Notes: generated by a model not told the origin, from the letters alone. Positions 23,468 through 35,562 are shown, counted from the stretch's first letter. The stretch: DNA of 41,189 nucleotides from Massilia niastensis DSM 21313 (GCF_000382345.1 NZ_KB908126.1:1-41189); one strand, 5' to 3'. Numbers and translations: made by a program.

Positions 23468-25333
23468 ATGAACCAGCCCGTGATGGGCGGCGTCGCCGCA
23501 CTGAACGTTCCAGCTTACATCAAACACCAAAAGCTCATCAATTGGGTGGCGGACATCGCCGCCCTGACGAAGCCTGACAGCATCTACTGGTGCGACGGTT
23601 CCGAAGAAGAGTATGACCGCCTGTGCGCCCAGATGGTGGCTGCCGGCACCATGAAGAAGCTGAACCCGGCCAAGCGCCCGAACTCCTACCTGGCATGGTC
23701 CGACCCGTCGGACGTGGCGCGCGTCGAAGACCGCACCTTCATCTGCTCGGCCACCAGGGAACAGGCCGGCCCGACCAACAACTGGACCGATCCGGCCGAG
23801 ATGCGCCGCACCCTGAACGGCCTGTTCGACGGCTGCATGGCCGGCCGCACGCTGTACGTGGTGCCGTTCTCGATGGGCCCGCTGGGCTCGCCGATCGCCC
23901 ACATCGGCGTCGAACTGTCCGATTCGCCTTACGTCGCCGTCAACATGCGCATCATGACGCGCATGGGCAAGGCCGTGTACGACGTGCTGGGCGCCGATGG
24001 CGACTTCGTGCCCTGCGTGCACACCGTCGGCATGCCGCTGGCCGCCGGCCAGCAGGACGTCGCGTGGCCGTGCAACGCGACCAAGTACATCGTCCACTAC
24101 CCGGAAACCCGCGAGATCTGGTCCTACGGCTCGGGCTACGGCGGCAACGCGCTGCTGGGCAAGAAGTGCTTCGCCCTGCGCATCGCCTCGAACATGGGCT
24201 ACCAGGAAGCGCAAGCCGGCGGCACCGGCTGGCTGGCCGAGCACATGCTGATCCTGGGCGTCGAATCGCCCAAGGGCGACAAGAAATACGTGGCGGCGGC
24301 CTTCCCTTCGGCCTGCGGCAAGACCAACTTCGCGATGCTGATCCCGCCGAAGGCCTTCGACGGCTGGAAGGTGACCACCATCGGCGACGACATCGCCTGG
24401 ATCAAGCCGGGCCAGGATGGCCAGCTGGTGGCGATCAACCCGGAAGCCGGCTACTTCGGCGTGGCCCCGGGCACCAACGAGAAGACCAACCCGAACTGCA
24501 TGGCCTCGCTGCGCGAGAACGTCATCTTCACCAACGTGGCGCTGACCGAAGACGGCGACGTGTGGTGGGAAGGCATGACCAAGCAGGCGCCTGATCACCT
24601 GATCGACTGGCAGGGCAAGGACTGGACCCCGGCGTCCGGCACCAAGGCTGCGCACCCGAACGCGCGCTTCACCGTGGCCGCGACCCAGAACCCGGTGATC
24701 GACCCGGCCTGGGACGATCCGGCCGGCGTGCCGATCTCGGCCTTCATCTTCGGCGGCCGCCGTTCGACCACGGTGCCGCTGGTGACCGAGGCGAACAACT
24801 GGGTGGAAGGCGTGTACATGGCCGCGACCATGGGCTCGGAAACCACCGCCGCCGCCGCCGGCCAGATGGGCGTGGTGCGCCGCGATCCGTTCGCGATGCT
24901 GCCCTTCATCGGCTACAACATGAGCGACTACTTCCAGCACTGGCTCGACATGGGCAAAAAGGTAGCTGCGAACAATCCGGCCGCGCTGCCGAAGATCTTC
25001 TGCGTCAACTGGTTCCGCACCGACGAGCAGGGCAACTTCGTGTGGCCCGGCTATGGCGACAACATGCGCGTCCTGAAGTGGATCCTGGACCGTGCCGAAG
25101 GCAGCAGCGGCGGCGCCGAGCACCTGTTCGGCACCACGCCGAACTATGGCGACCTGAACTGGGAGGGCGTGGAGTTCACCGAGACGCAGTTCGTCCAGAT
25201 CACCTCGATCGACAAGGACGCCTGGCGTGAAGAGCTGACGCTGCACACCGAACTGTTCGACAAGCTGGCCTACCGCCTGCCGCAGGAGCTGGTGGCGACC
25301 AAGGCCAAGCTGGAGAAGCAACTGGCTGAGTGA
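23468..25333 (+). CDS. pckG: Phosphoenolpyruvate carboxykinase (GTP)
   Basis: A 621-residue enzyme that converts oxaloacetate plus GTP to phosphoenolpyruvate, CO2 and GDP, the first step of gluconeogenesis. GTP-class signatures are YWCDGSEEEYD, YVVPFSMGPLGSP, the P-loop SACGKTN (281-287) with the reactive Cys283, and NWFRTDEQGNFVWPGYGDN. The length fits the GTP family and not the ATP form. ATG at 23468 has GGAGG 8 nt before it. It ends 38 nt before a terminator shared with convergent uvrA. Confidence 0.97.
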   Translation: MNQPVMGGVAALNVPAYIKHQKLINWVADIAALTKPDSIYWCDGSEEEYDRLCAQMVAAGTMKKLNPAKRPNSYLAWSDPSDVARVEDRTFICSATREQAGPTNNWTDPAEMRRTLNGLFDGCMAGRTLYVVPFSMGPLGSPIAHIGVELSDSPYVAVNMRIMTRMGKAVYDVLGADGDFVPCVHTVGMPLAAGQQDVAWPCNATKYIVHYPETREIWSYGSGYGGNALLGKKCFALRIASNMGYQEAQAGGTGWLAEHMLILGVESPKGDKKYVAAAFPSACGKTNFAMLIPPKAFDGWKVTTIGDDIAWIKPGQDGQLVAINPEAGYFGVAPGTNEKTNPNCMASLRENVIFTNVALTEDGDVWWEGMTKQAPDHLIDWQGKDWTPASGTKAAHPNARFTVAATQNPVIDPAWDDPAGVPISAFIFGGRRSTTVPLVTEANNWVEGVYMAATMGSETTAAAAGQMGVVRRDPFAMLPFIGYNMSDYFQHWLDMGKKVAANNPAALPKIFCVNWFRTDEQGNFVWPGYGDNMRVLKWILDRAEGSSGGAEHLFGTTPNYGDLNWEGVEFTETQFVQITSIDKDAWREELTLHTELFDKLAYRLPQELVATKAKLEKQLAE

Positions 25334-25371
25334 GGGGAGAGACCGCTGATAAAAGCGGCGTAAAAAAAGAG

Positions 25372-25402
25372 ACAGGGGCAGTGCCGATGGCACTGCCCCT
25401 GT
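25372..25402. terminator. Bidirectional intrinsic terminator between pckG and uvrA
   Basis: A perfect 14-bp stem (arms ACAGGGGCAGTGCC / GGCACTGCCCCTGT) with a GAT loop. It is followed on the plus strand by TTTC-ATTT, and on the minus strand by a T-rich run (A-run 25362-25369). It serves the two convergent genes. A small extra hairpin, CCGCT/AGCGG, lies at 25343-25358. Confidence 0.9.
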
Positions 25403-25426
25403 TTCATTTGATGGCCACCTTGCCGC

Positions 25427-28276
<2,850 letters not shown>

Positions 28277-28383
28277 TAAGTTTTTGCTGGCTTTCAATTA
28301 GTTTGTAGGGCCAGCGCACGAGACTGTCGCGGTGAGCGGGCCGATCGGGGAGAACCCATAAGTGTAGCGTGTTTTTCTTAGTG

Positions 28384-28399
28384 CTGTACATCCATCCAG
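28384..28399. promoter_or_regulatory. Candidate LexA box upstream of uvrA
   Basis: CTGT-ACATCCAT-CCAG keeps the left half-site of the CTGT-N8-ACAG SOS consensus and has one change in the right half. The E. coli uvrA box, as I remember it, is similarly imperfect on the right (TCAG). The minus-strand sequence TACACT about 28 nt downstream could be the -10 of the uvrA promoter. The remainder of 28277-28807 holds no convincing gene. Confidence 0.5.
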
Positions 28400-28699
28400 C
28401 AATTGATGGGCTGGCCGTGAATGTTTTGACATGCCGTCCAGGCAAGTCCGCGTCGGCAGCCAACTGCTGGGCCCGCTTTATGTGGGCCGTTTCCCCTGCT
28501 GTTCAATGACAAAGGGTCCAGGAACCGCAAATAAATGCGCTGGAAAATGTACTGAAGTTCACTGAACCGTGGATGAACCGCTCAATTGTAGGCGGTGTCG
28601 AAGAACCGTGGCGCGAGGGGTACGGGAGGGGGCGGGAATGGCCGGGAAGCCTCTTGACCCGGAGGGGTGGGATGGTTTGAGCGGGCTTACAAAATCCTC

Positions 28700-28800
28700 T
28701 TTTTAAGGAGCCCAACAGGCCCCATAATAGCAAGTTGATTCACCCCGTTCCCTGACGCTTAGTCTTGTGCAGAGTCAGGGCTCCACATACTTTGAAGGAG
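28700..28800 (+). promoter_or_regulatory. ssb promoter and leader hairpin
   Basis: CATAAT at 28720-28725 with TTTTTA 17 nt before it is a possible promoter for ssb. The leader contains a hairpin with arms CCCTGAC (28750-28756) and GTCAGGG (28774-28780) around a 17-nt loop, located just ahead of the GAAGGAG ribosome site. Its role is unknown; it has no T-run so it is not a terminator. Confidence 0.45.
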
Positions 28801-28807
28801 TAACAAC

Positions 28808-29317
28808 ATGGCATCAGTTAACAAGGTCATCATCGTCGGCAACCTCGGCCGTGACCCGGAAATCCGCTACATGCCGAGCGGCGACGCGATCGCGAACATC
28901 GCGGTGGCAACCTCGTACAAGTCGAAGGACCGCAACACCGGCGAGCAGAAAGAGCTGACCGAGTGGCACCGTATTTCCTTCTTCGGCCGCCTGGCCGAGA
29001 TCGTGGGCCAGTACCTGAAGAAAGGTTCGTCGGTCTACGTCGAAGGCCGCCTGCAGACCCGCAAGTACACCGACAAGGACGGTATCGAGCGCTACGCCAC
29101 CGACATCATCGCCGAGAACATGCAGATGCTGGGCGGTCGCCAGGGCATGGGCGGCAACGACCAGGGTTACGGCGGCGGCATGGACGACGACTACTCGTCG
29201 GCGCCGCAGCAGCAGCAGCGTCCGGCGCCGCGCCAGGCTCCGCCGGCGCCGGCAGCCCGTCCGCAGCCGAAACCGGCGCCGAACTTCTCGGATATGGATG
29301 ACGACATTCCGTTCTAG
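28808..29317 (+). CDS. ssb: Single-stranded DNA-binding protein
   Basis: A 169-residue SSB that coats single-stranded DNA in replication, recombination and repair. The N-terminal OB fold (about 1-112) begins MASVNKVIIVGNLGRDPE and includes TEWHRISFFGRLAEIVGQYL and YVEGRLQTRKY. It is followed by a glycine/glutamine/proline-rich flexible linker (113-158) and the acidic tip DMDDDIPF, which recruits partner proteins. The ATG follows GAAGGAG. Divergent from uvrA; a strong terminator follows. Confidence 0.97.
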   Translation: MASVNKVIIVGNLGRDPEIRYMPSGDAIANIAVATSYKSKDRNTGEQKELTEWHRISFFGRLAEIVGQYLKKGSSVYVEGRLQTRKYTDKDGIERYATDIIAENMQMLGGRQGMGGNDQGYGGGMDDDYSSAPQQQQRPAPRQAPPAPAARPQPKPAPNFSDMDDDIPF

Positions 29318-29343
29318 GACAGAGCTTTAACTAGTTCTTCAAT

Positions 29344-29379
29344 AAAAAGCCTGCACGCCATTTTGGCGGCAGGCTTTTT
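29344..29379. terminator. Intrinsic terminator of ssb (bidirectional)
   Basis: Arms AAAAAGCCTGC (29344-29354) and GCAGGCTTTTT (29369-29379) with an inner GCC/GGC pairing. The T-runs on both strands let it end ssb and also the leftward carbohydrate operon, whose last gene stops at 29494. Confidence 0.9.
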
Positions 29380-29493
29380 GTTTTTTGAGCCAACTCAGGC
29401 TCGCCGGTAAGTAGAGCAGCTCTGTGATCTCAAAATTGCATTTGAGAATTCAATGCCCATACTTTCAGTTGTCGCGCACGTCCCTACCTCTGC

Positions 29494-30261
29494 TTAGCGC
29501 AGCTGGCCTTTACCCGTCGCCGCCCAGTAAATCCCTCCCAGCAGATGGGTCAGGTACTGCGGATCGCGGTACATCTCGCCGTTATGCCCCAGCGTGGTCA
29601 CGAACACGCGCCCCTGCTCGACCTGGTGATACCACGCGATCGGATGGTCCTTGCCCATCGGCTCGGACACCTGTCCCGGCCAGATCTTGCGCGGATCGTA
29701 GCTCGACTCGTCCACGCCCAGCACCGTGTTGATCTTCACCTTGTAGGGATTGGTGGTCACGTAGAACTCGTCGCTCCAGATCCAGCGATCCGGAATGCCG
29801 TAGGTGGCCGGAAAACCCTTGTCGACCACGGTCACCACGCCGGTCTGCACCATCGGATGCACGCCCACGGTCCGTCCTACCAGCTTCTCGTACCAGACCC
29901 AGTTGTTCGGCGGCGTGATCGCCGCACGGTGCACCACGATCGCATTGCCGCCCGCGCGCATATAGTCTTCGAACTTCTTGCGCTGCGCCGGATTCAGCTC
30001 CTCGCCCGGCGTATTCATGAACACCACCGCCGCATACTGCCGCAGGTCGCCGTCGAAGGTGTCGGTCTTGTTGGACCAGGTGAAGTCGAACGAATGCAGC
30101 TTGCCCAGCCTTTCCAGGCTCTCGCGTGCGATCGGGATGTATTCGTAGTGGTACTTGTTCGGAATGGCCAGCACCAACAGCTTGAACTGGCTGTCGGCCC
30201 AGCTGGTCGATGATGCGGACGCGGCAAGCAGGGCGGCCAACGCCAGGGTAGTACGTTTCAT
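29494..30261 (-). CDS. Exported ThuA-like domain protein
   Basis: A 255-residue protein with a signal peptide (about 1-22, cleavage after SWA) and a ThuA domain, a class I glutamine-amidotransferase-like fold found in many sugar-use clusters. Landmarks are FKLLVLAIPNKYHYEYIP, AAVVFMNTPGEELNPAQRKKFEDYMRAGG, a VHRAA segment, PIAWYHQVEQGRVFVTTLGHNGEMYRDP. The glutaminase nucleophile is not present, so it is probably a sugar-binding or isomerase-type protein; the true reaction is unknown. The start at 30261 follows AAGGAG. Last gene of the operon, 10 nt after the hydrolase. Confidence 0.85.
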   Translation of the reverse strand: MKRTTLALAALLAASASSTSWADSQFKLLVLAIPNKYHYEYIPIARESLERLGKLHSFDFTWSNKTDTFDGDLRQYAAVVFMNTPGEELNPAQRKKFEDYMRAGGNAIVVHRAAITPPNNWVWYEKLVGRTVGVHPMVQTGVVTVVDKGFPATYGIPDRWIWSDEFYVTTNPYKVKINTVLGVDESSYDPRKIWPGQVSEPMGKDHPIAWYHQVEQGRVFVTTLGHNGEMYRDPQYLTHLLGGIYWAATGKGQLR

Positions 30262-30271
30262 CAGAATCTCC

Positions 30272-31183
30272 TTATGGTGCAGGCACGCCTTCCGGCGCGC
30301 GATTGCCGCGCGGGACCAGCCAGCCGCCATCGGCCAGCCAGTCGCCCAGGCGGTCCGGCCAGTGCTGCAGCGAGACACGCTCGCCGCGCTGGCCCACATT
30401 GAATGCGTGGTCGGTATCGGCATACAGGTGCAGCTCGGCCGACACGCCGGCTGCGACCAGCTGCTGGTACAGCGCGACGGTCGGCGGCATGCAGCAGGTG
30501 TCGCGCGAGCCGGCCACGAGGAAGGCCGGCGGCGCGTTCTTCACGTCCTGCGCCGGCACGCCCAGCGGGCCGGGATAGACCAGTACCTGGAAGTCCGGCC
30601 TGGCGCTGAGGCGGTCGACCGCATCGCGCCTGCCGGAAGACGCAGGTTCCGGATTGTCCGCCACCAGCGACACCAGCTCGCCGCCGGCCGAGAAGCCCAT
30701 CACGCCGATGCGCTGCGGGTCGACGCCATAGTCCGCCGCATGCGCGCGCACCCAGCGCACGGCGCGCCGCAGGTCGCTGGCGGCGTCGTGCTCGATCGAA
30801 TAGGCCGAGCCCTGGTCGCGCGCCAGCCGGTACTTCAGCACGAAGGCGGTGACGCCGACCCGGTTCAGGTTCTTCGCCGCCAGCACGCCTTCGTTCTGGA
30901 ACACGAGCATGCGGTGCCCGCCACCCGGGACCACGATCACCGCCGCGCCGTTGGCATGGCGCGGGTCGGCTTTCATGACGGTCAGGGACGGATCGTGCAC
31001 ATTGCTCACGTAGCTGTTCTCGATCTTTTCCGGCTCGCCGTGACGCTTCTCCGAGCCCGGCGCGCCGCCGGGCCAGAGTTGCACGCTCGGCGGCGCCGGC
31101 GGCTGCTGGGCGAGGGCGGCCGCACCAGCCAGGGCCAGCACCGCGCAGCACGCCGCATGCAGGATTCCGGATACAGGCTTCAT
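30272..31183 (-). CDS. Exported alpha/beta hydrolase (acetyl-xylan-esterase-like)
   Basis: 303 residues. Signal peptide to about residue 25 (ALA-QQ). Carboxylesterase features: oxyanion loop GGGH (87-90), nucleophile Ser165 in GFSAGG, Asp228 (AGSRDTC) and His259 (DTDHAF). The start WPGGAPGSEK and the general layout match esterases of polysaccharide clusters that remove acetyl or other acyl groups. Lactone hydrolysis is another possibility. The ATG follows GGAGG 8 nt upstream. Located 13 nt after the beta-helix/propeller gene, so co-transcribed. Confidence 0.88.
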   Translation of the reverse strand: MKPVSGILHAACCAVLALAGAAALAQQPPAPPSVQLWPGGAPGSEKRHGEPEKIENSYVSNVHDPSLTVMKADPRHANGAAVIVVPGGGHRMLVFQNEGVLAAKNLNRVGVTAFVLKYRLARDQGSAYSIEHDAASDLRRAVRWVRAHAADYGVDPQRIGVMGFSAGGELVSLVADNPEPASSGRRDAVDRLSARPDFQVLVYPGPLGVPAQDVKNAPPAFLVAGSRDTCCMPPTVALYQQLVAAGVSAELHLYADTDHAFNVGQRGERVSLQHWPDRLGDWLADGGWLVPRGNRAPEGVPAP

Positions 31184-31196
31184 GGCGCGCCTCCGT

Positions 31197-34100
31197 TCAC
31201 TCGACCTGGGTCGAGTACAGCGAGTGGTGGGTCAGGATGAACAGGGTGCGCTTGTCCTGTCCGCCGAAGAGCAGCTGCAGCGGACGTTCCGGCACGTCGA
31301 TGCGGCCTTTCTGCTTGCCGTCCTGGCCATAGATGAAGACCTGGCCGTTCGCCACGTACACGTCGCCGTTCGGACCCAGCGCCGCGCTCTCGCCGCCGCG
31401 GTCGGCCAGCAGCTTCAGGTCGGTGAGGCCGCCGCCCTGGTTGACGACGCCGCTGAAGGTGCGGTTCTCCGAACCGTTGGTGAACACCACGCGCTGGCCG
31501 ACCGGGGCGCTCACGAAGCCGTGCGTCTGCAGCGAATCGGCCCAGCGCCAGCCCAGGTGGTCCGGCCCGCCCTGGCGCAGCACGCGGTAGGCCGGCAGCA
31601 CCAGGCTGCCGTCCGGCGACACGTATTCGTTCGCCTTCGGCAGGGCGACGTCGCGCGCGAACATCTCGGCCAGGGTGGTGAACTCATAGGTGTCGAAGTT
31701 GAGCTGGTCCTTGAATTCGCCGTTCTGCCAGAAGTTGACCGGCACCGCCACGCGCGCGCCGTTGCGCGGCGCCACCGGGGTCGGCTTGATCATCGTGAAT
31801 TCGGTATCGGGCGCGCCCGGCTTGAACGCGTACACGGTCGCCTGCGGGCCGTACGAGGACTTCACCATCACGTTGCCGCTGTTGTCGACCGCCAGGTTGA
31901 CCGGGTCGAGCGGCGCGTCGCGCACCACCACCAGGCCTTCGTCCTTCGCCCAGCTGAAGATGCGCTTCCAGTAGCGGTCCACGAAGTACAGCTTGCCCCT
32001 GGCATCGACGGCCGCGCCGGCGATCGAGTAGAAGCCGCCTTCCAGCTTGTCGACCTTGCCCAGGGCGGGCGGCGCGCTGCGCTGCTTGCCGGTGTAGTCG
32101 AACACGGCGAACTCGCGTTCGCGGATGTCGAGCTTGTTGGTGAGGTCGCGGATCGAATTCTCGTAGGCGTACTTGCTGGCCCGCAGGTAGGTGGCGCAGC
32201 CGTTCTCGTCGCAGGTGGCGAAGCCGCTCTCGCCGTTCACGTGCACGTTGCGGAAGCGGATGTCGCTCGAATTGGTGATCAGGACCGCGGCCGGCATCGG
32301 CTTGGTCGAACGCGTCACGCGGTAGGCGTGGTAGTTCGCGAACAGCAGGTTCTTCGAGTTGCGGATCTCGAGCGAGACCGCGTCGGCGCCGTCGCGGATT
32401 TCCTCCTCGGTCTGCGGCGCCAGGAATTCCCAGTTCTCGACATTGTCCAGCACGATCTCGGCGCGGATGTGGTGCTCGGCCGAGAGTTCGTATACCTTGC
32501 CCGGGGTCCTGGTATTGGTCACGTAGAAGCCCGCCTGCGCGTAGCCGCTCGGCGACCAGATGCCGGAGAAGGTGCCGCCGCCGCCGTCGGTCACCCACAC
32601 GCTCGGGTACTGGCGGTCCCAGTGCGCGGTGGTGTCGAATTTCGCGTCCTTCTTGTAGGGATCGGCGCGGCTGCCGTCGTACAGGCGGGTGCCGTGGCCG
32701 CCCTGGATGCGCACGTCGTCCACCAGCGAATGCTCGCCCGCGCGCCACAGCAGCGCCACCGCGCGGTTGTTCACTTCGCCGGTCGCCAGGCCGATGCCCG
32801 ACACGATGCCCTCGCCGCCGCGCGCGCTTTCCAGCAGCGCCTTCGGACCGTCGACGCCCTGGAACTTCGGCGAGCCGTTCGGGATCAGGAGCTGGGTCAG
32901 GCCCGGATGCAGGGCCACGATCACCGTGTCCGGCTTCATGCGGATGGTGTCGTTGACCACATAGAAGCCGAGCGGCAGGTAGACCACGCGGCTGCTGTCG
33001 ATGGCCTTCTGGATGGCCGCCGTGTCGTCGGTCTGGCCGTCGCCCCTGGCGCCAAACGCATGCACGTTGGCCCATTCCCTGGTCGGCGGCAGCGGGCGCA
33101 GGGCGCGCGCGGCCGTGGTCGTGGCGGGCAGGGCCGCGGTCTTGTAGTTGGTGGCGAACTGGCCCGGTTCGCCCATCTGCTCGATCTTCAGGCCGTAATT
33201 GAATTCCTTGACCTGGTAGCTGCGGCCCTTGCCCGCCAGGGTCTTGCCGCTGTCGCGGAAGCGCACGAAGGTCGGCACGTTGCGCGCGATCGCCTTCTCG
33301 AAGCCGACCTGGGTATAGACGTTGTCCTCGTTGCTGATGATGAGCGCCGCCTTGCTGACGTTCTCGAAGCGGACATCCTTGCCCCACAGCCAGTCGCCAT
33401 AGCCGCGGTTGATCTCGACGCCGACCGGCGTGTTGCGGATCTCGGTATTGATCATCGTGAGGCTGGCTTCGTGCTCGCGGATCGCGGCGTCGCGCTGGCC
33501 TTCGAAAGTGGAATCCATCAGCGTGAACTGCCAGGCGGGCGAGGTCTTCTCGCTCAGGATGCCGTAGCGGCCGCCGTAGAAGCGCAGGTTGTAGGCCACG
33601 TTGCCGACCTGGTAGACGCCCGCCAGCCCGGAGCCGAGATGGAAGTCGATGTGGCTCAGGTTCGAGTGCTGGGCCGTGTGCATGCGCACCGCGGCGGCGG
33701 CCGGGTTGCCGTCCTTGATCTCGAAGTCGACGTTCGACAGGGCCGAATAGAAGGTCGAGGAGTTCGCGTTGCGCACGTCCTCGCTGAACGGCACCGCGCT
33801 CGGCACCGGCATCGGCACCTTGCCCACGCTGTACTGGTCGCCGCCGGTGAAGACCACCATGTTGGCCACACCCTTCTGGAAGCCGGGCGTGTTCGGCGCC
33901 AGCACGAACACCGGGCGGGTCGCGCCCACGCCGTACACGCGCACCGCGAGCGGGATCAGGATCGAACGGGTGATGCGGTAGCGGCCGGAGGGCAGGAACA
34001 CCACGCCGCCCTGGCCCTTGTTGGCGGCCTGGTTGATGGCGTCCTGGATGGCCGCGCTGTCGTCGGCCTTGCCGTCGCCCTTGGCGCGCACCACGACCGC

Positions 34101-34214
34101 CTTCGGGTCCTCGGGCATGGTCTGGTAGGCGGAGACCGAGGCGGCGTTGGCCGTGGAAGCGGCCAGCGCGACGGCCAGCGCCAGCGCGTGGCGGACAGGA
34201 AGAGTCATTTTCAT
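31197..34214 (-). CDS. Exported two-domain beta-helix (pectate-lyase-3/GH55-like) protein fused to an SMP-30-like propeller
   Basis: 1005 residues with a signal peptide (about 1-24). Two pectate-lyase-superfamily beta-helix starts are visible: AVVVRAKGDGKADDSAAIQDAI at 39-60 with VVFLPSGRYR, and NVHAFGARGDGQTDDTAAIQ at 383-402 with VVYLPLGFYVV. That tandem arrangement is typical of GH55 exo-beta-1,3-glucanase-type enzymes. From about residue 720 to the end the text changes to NHL/SMP-30-like repeats (AAVDARGKLYFVDRYWKRIFSW, NLAVDNSGNVMV, AALGPNGDVYVANG, KRTLFILTHHSLYST), as in gluconolactonases. The start follows GAGGAACC. It lies 10 nt after the gluconate permease. The substrate is not known. 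Confidence 0.85.
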   Translation of the reverse strand: MKMTLPVRHALALAVALAASTANAASVSAYQTMPEDPKAVVVRAKGDGKADDSAAIQDAINQAANKGQGGVVFLPSGRYRITRSILIPLAVRVYGVGATRPVFVLAPNTPGFQKGVANMVVFTGGDQYSVGKVPMPVPSAVPFSEDVRNANSSTFYSALSNVDFEIKDGNPAAAAVRMHTAQHSNLSHIDFHLGSGLAGVYQVGNVAYNLRFYGGRYGILSEKTSPAWQFTLMDSTFEGQRDAAIREHEASLTMINTEIRNTPVGVEINRGYGDWLWGKDVRFENVSKAALIISNEDNVYTQVGFEKAIARNVPTFVRFRDSGKTLAGKGRSYQVKEFNYGLKIEQMGEPGQFATNYKTAALPATTTAARALRPLPPTREWANVHAFGARGDGQTDDTAAIQKAIDSSRVVYLPLGFYVVNDTIRMKPDTVIVALHPGLTQLLIPNGSPKFQGVDGPKALLESARGGEGIVSGIGLATGEVNNRAVALLWRAGEHSLVDDVRIQGGHGTRLYDGSRADPYKKDAKFDTTAHWDRQYPSVWVTDGGGGTFSGIWSPSGYAQAGFYVTNTRTPGKVYELSAEHHIRAEIVLDNVENWEFLAPQTEEEIRDGADAVSLEIRNSKNLLFANYHAYRVTRSTKPMPAAVLITNSSDIRFRNVHVNGESGFATCDENGCATYLRASKYAYENSIRDLTNKLDIREREFAVFDYTGKQRSAPPALGKVDKLEGGFYSIAGAAVDARGKLYFVDRYWKRIFSWAKDEGLVVVRDAPLDPVNLAVDNSGNVMVKSSYGPQATVYAFKPGAPDTEFTMIKPTPVAPRNGARVAVPVNFWQNGEFKDQLNFDTYEFTTLAEMFARDVALPKANEYVSPDGSLVLPAYRVLRQGGPDHLGWRWADSLQTHGFVSAPVGQRVVFTNGSENRTFSGVVNQGGGLTDLKLLADRGGESAALGPNGDVYVANGQVFIYGQDGKQKGRIDVPERPLQLLFGGQDKRTLFILTHHSLYSTQVE

Positions 34215-34224
34215 TGTTGGTTCC

Positions 34225-35550
34225 TCAACTGAAAGACAGCGGTAAAAGCAGCGACAAAAGCATCACGAACAACAGACCGAACACCCCGACCAGGGTCTCC
34301 ATCAAGGTCCAGGAACGGAATGTGTCCTTCAAAGACAAACCGAAATATTCCTTGAACATCCAGAAACCGGAATCGTTCACGTGGCTGCACATCAGGCTCC
34401 CCGCGCCGATCGCCAGCACCATCAGGTTCGGATCGACGCCCGAGCTCTGCACCAGCGGCGCGACGATACCGCCGGCCGTCACGCCGGCCACCGTGGCCGA
34501 CCCGAGGCAGATGCGGATCAGGGTCGCCACCGACCAGCCCAGCACCAGCGGCGGCACCGGCAGGCTGCCGAGCAGGGCGCCCAGTTCCGCGCTGACGCCC
34601 GACTCCACCAGCACCTGCTTGAGCGCGCCGGCGCCGGCGATGATCAGGAGGATGGGCGCGATCTCGCGCATGGCTTCCGCCGGTCCCTGCATCACGCTCG
34701 AGAACTTCTTGCCGCGCGCCAGGCCGAGGGTGAAGATCGCCACCACATAGGAGATCAGCATCACCACGAGCGGGTTGGACAGGACGGCCAGCACGCCGTT
34801 GAGGTCCGGGCGCGCCATGGTGAGCACCGTGGTCGCGCCCAGCAGGACCACCGGCAGCAGCGCGGTGGCGAAGCTGTTGAAGGCGCCGGGCAGTTCCGCG
34901 TCCGGCACCTGGCTTCCGTTGCGGAAGATGGCCGAGGGTTCGCCGCGGATGCGGCGCAGCGACATGGCGAACACGGGACCGGCCAGGATCAGGGTCGGGA
35001 TCGCGACCACGATCCCGTACAGCAGCGTGGTTCCCATGTCGGCGTGGATGGACGCCACCAGCGCGACCGGCGAGGGATGCGGCGGCAGGAAGCCGTGCGC
35101 GATCGACAGGCCGGCCAGCAGCGGGATCGCCAGCGCCACCGCCGGCCGGCCCGATCCGGCGACCAGCGAGAAGATCAGCGGCACCAGCAGCACGAAGCCG
35201 ACGTTGTAGTACAGCGGTATGCCGACCACGAAGCCGGTGATGGTCAGCGCCACCGGGATGCGCGCCGGTCCGAGCGAGTCGATCAGGCAGGTGGCGATGC
35301 GGCGCGCGGCGCCGCTGTCGGCGATCAGCTTGCCGAACACGGCGCCCAGGCAAATGATCACCACCAGGGAGCCGAGCAGGTCGCCGATGCCCTTCTCGAT
35401 CGCGCCCGGGATCCTCGCGACCGGGACGCCCAGCAGCAGGGCGGCGACCAGCGCCGCCACCACGAAGGCCAGGAGCGGCTGTACCTTGCCCCAGGCGATC
35501 ATGATGGTCAGCAGGCCGACTGCCAGCAGTACGGAAAGCACATTCCACAC
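34225..35550 (-). CDS. gntP: GntP-family gluconate:H+ symporter
   Basis: A 441-residue inner-membrane permease with about 12 hydrophobic segments, including GIPLYYNVGFVLLVPLIFSL, LLAGLSIAHGFLPPHPSPVAL and LIRICLGSATVAGVTAGGIV, all characteristic of GntP/GntT transporters for gluconate and related aldonates. HVNDSGFWMFKEYFGLS near the C-terminus is a strong family marker. The start is GTG at 35548-35550, with GGGAG a few bases upstream. It begins 12 nt after the stop of the TonB receptor and is followed by the beta-helix/propeller gene, linking transport with polymer breakdown. The symbol is given by family; it could equally be named gntT. Confidence 0.92.
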   Translation of the reverse strand: MWNVLSVLLAVGLLTIMIAWGKVQPLLAFVVAALVAALLLGVPVARIPGAIEKGIGDLLGSLVVIICLGAVFGKLIADSGAARRIATCLIDSLGPARIPVALTITGFVVGIPLYYNVGFVLLVPLIFSLVAGSGRPAVALAIPLLAGLSIAHGFLPPHPSPVALVASIHADMGTTLLYGIVVAIPTLILAGPVFAMSLRRIRGEPSAIFRNGSQVPDAELPGAFNSFATALLPVVLLGATTVLTMARPDLNGVLAVLSNPLVVMLISYVVAIFTLGLARGKKFSSVMQGPAEAMREIAPILLIIAGAGALKQVLVESGVSAELGALLGSLPVPPLVLGWSVATLIRICLGSATVAGVTAGGIVAPLVQSSGVDPNLMVLAIGAGSLMCSHVNDSGFWMFKEYFGLSLKDTFRSWTLMETLVGVFGLLFVMLLSLLLPLSFS

Positions 35551-35562
35551 GGCTGGCTCCCG

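Noticed and set aside
28503..28733. A 76-codon minus-strand open frame between uvrA and ssb
   Set aside because: No ribosome site, no recognisable motif, and it overlaps the region expected to hold the ssb promoter.
31182..34232. Long plus-strand open frame opposite the beta-helix/propeller gene
   Set aside because: Antisense shadow with Val/Ala/Arg/His-rich text and no ribosome site or recognisable motif.
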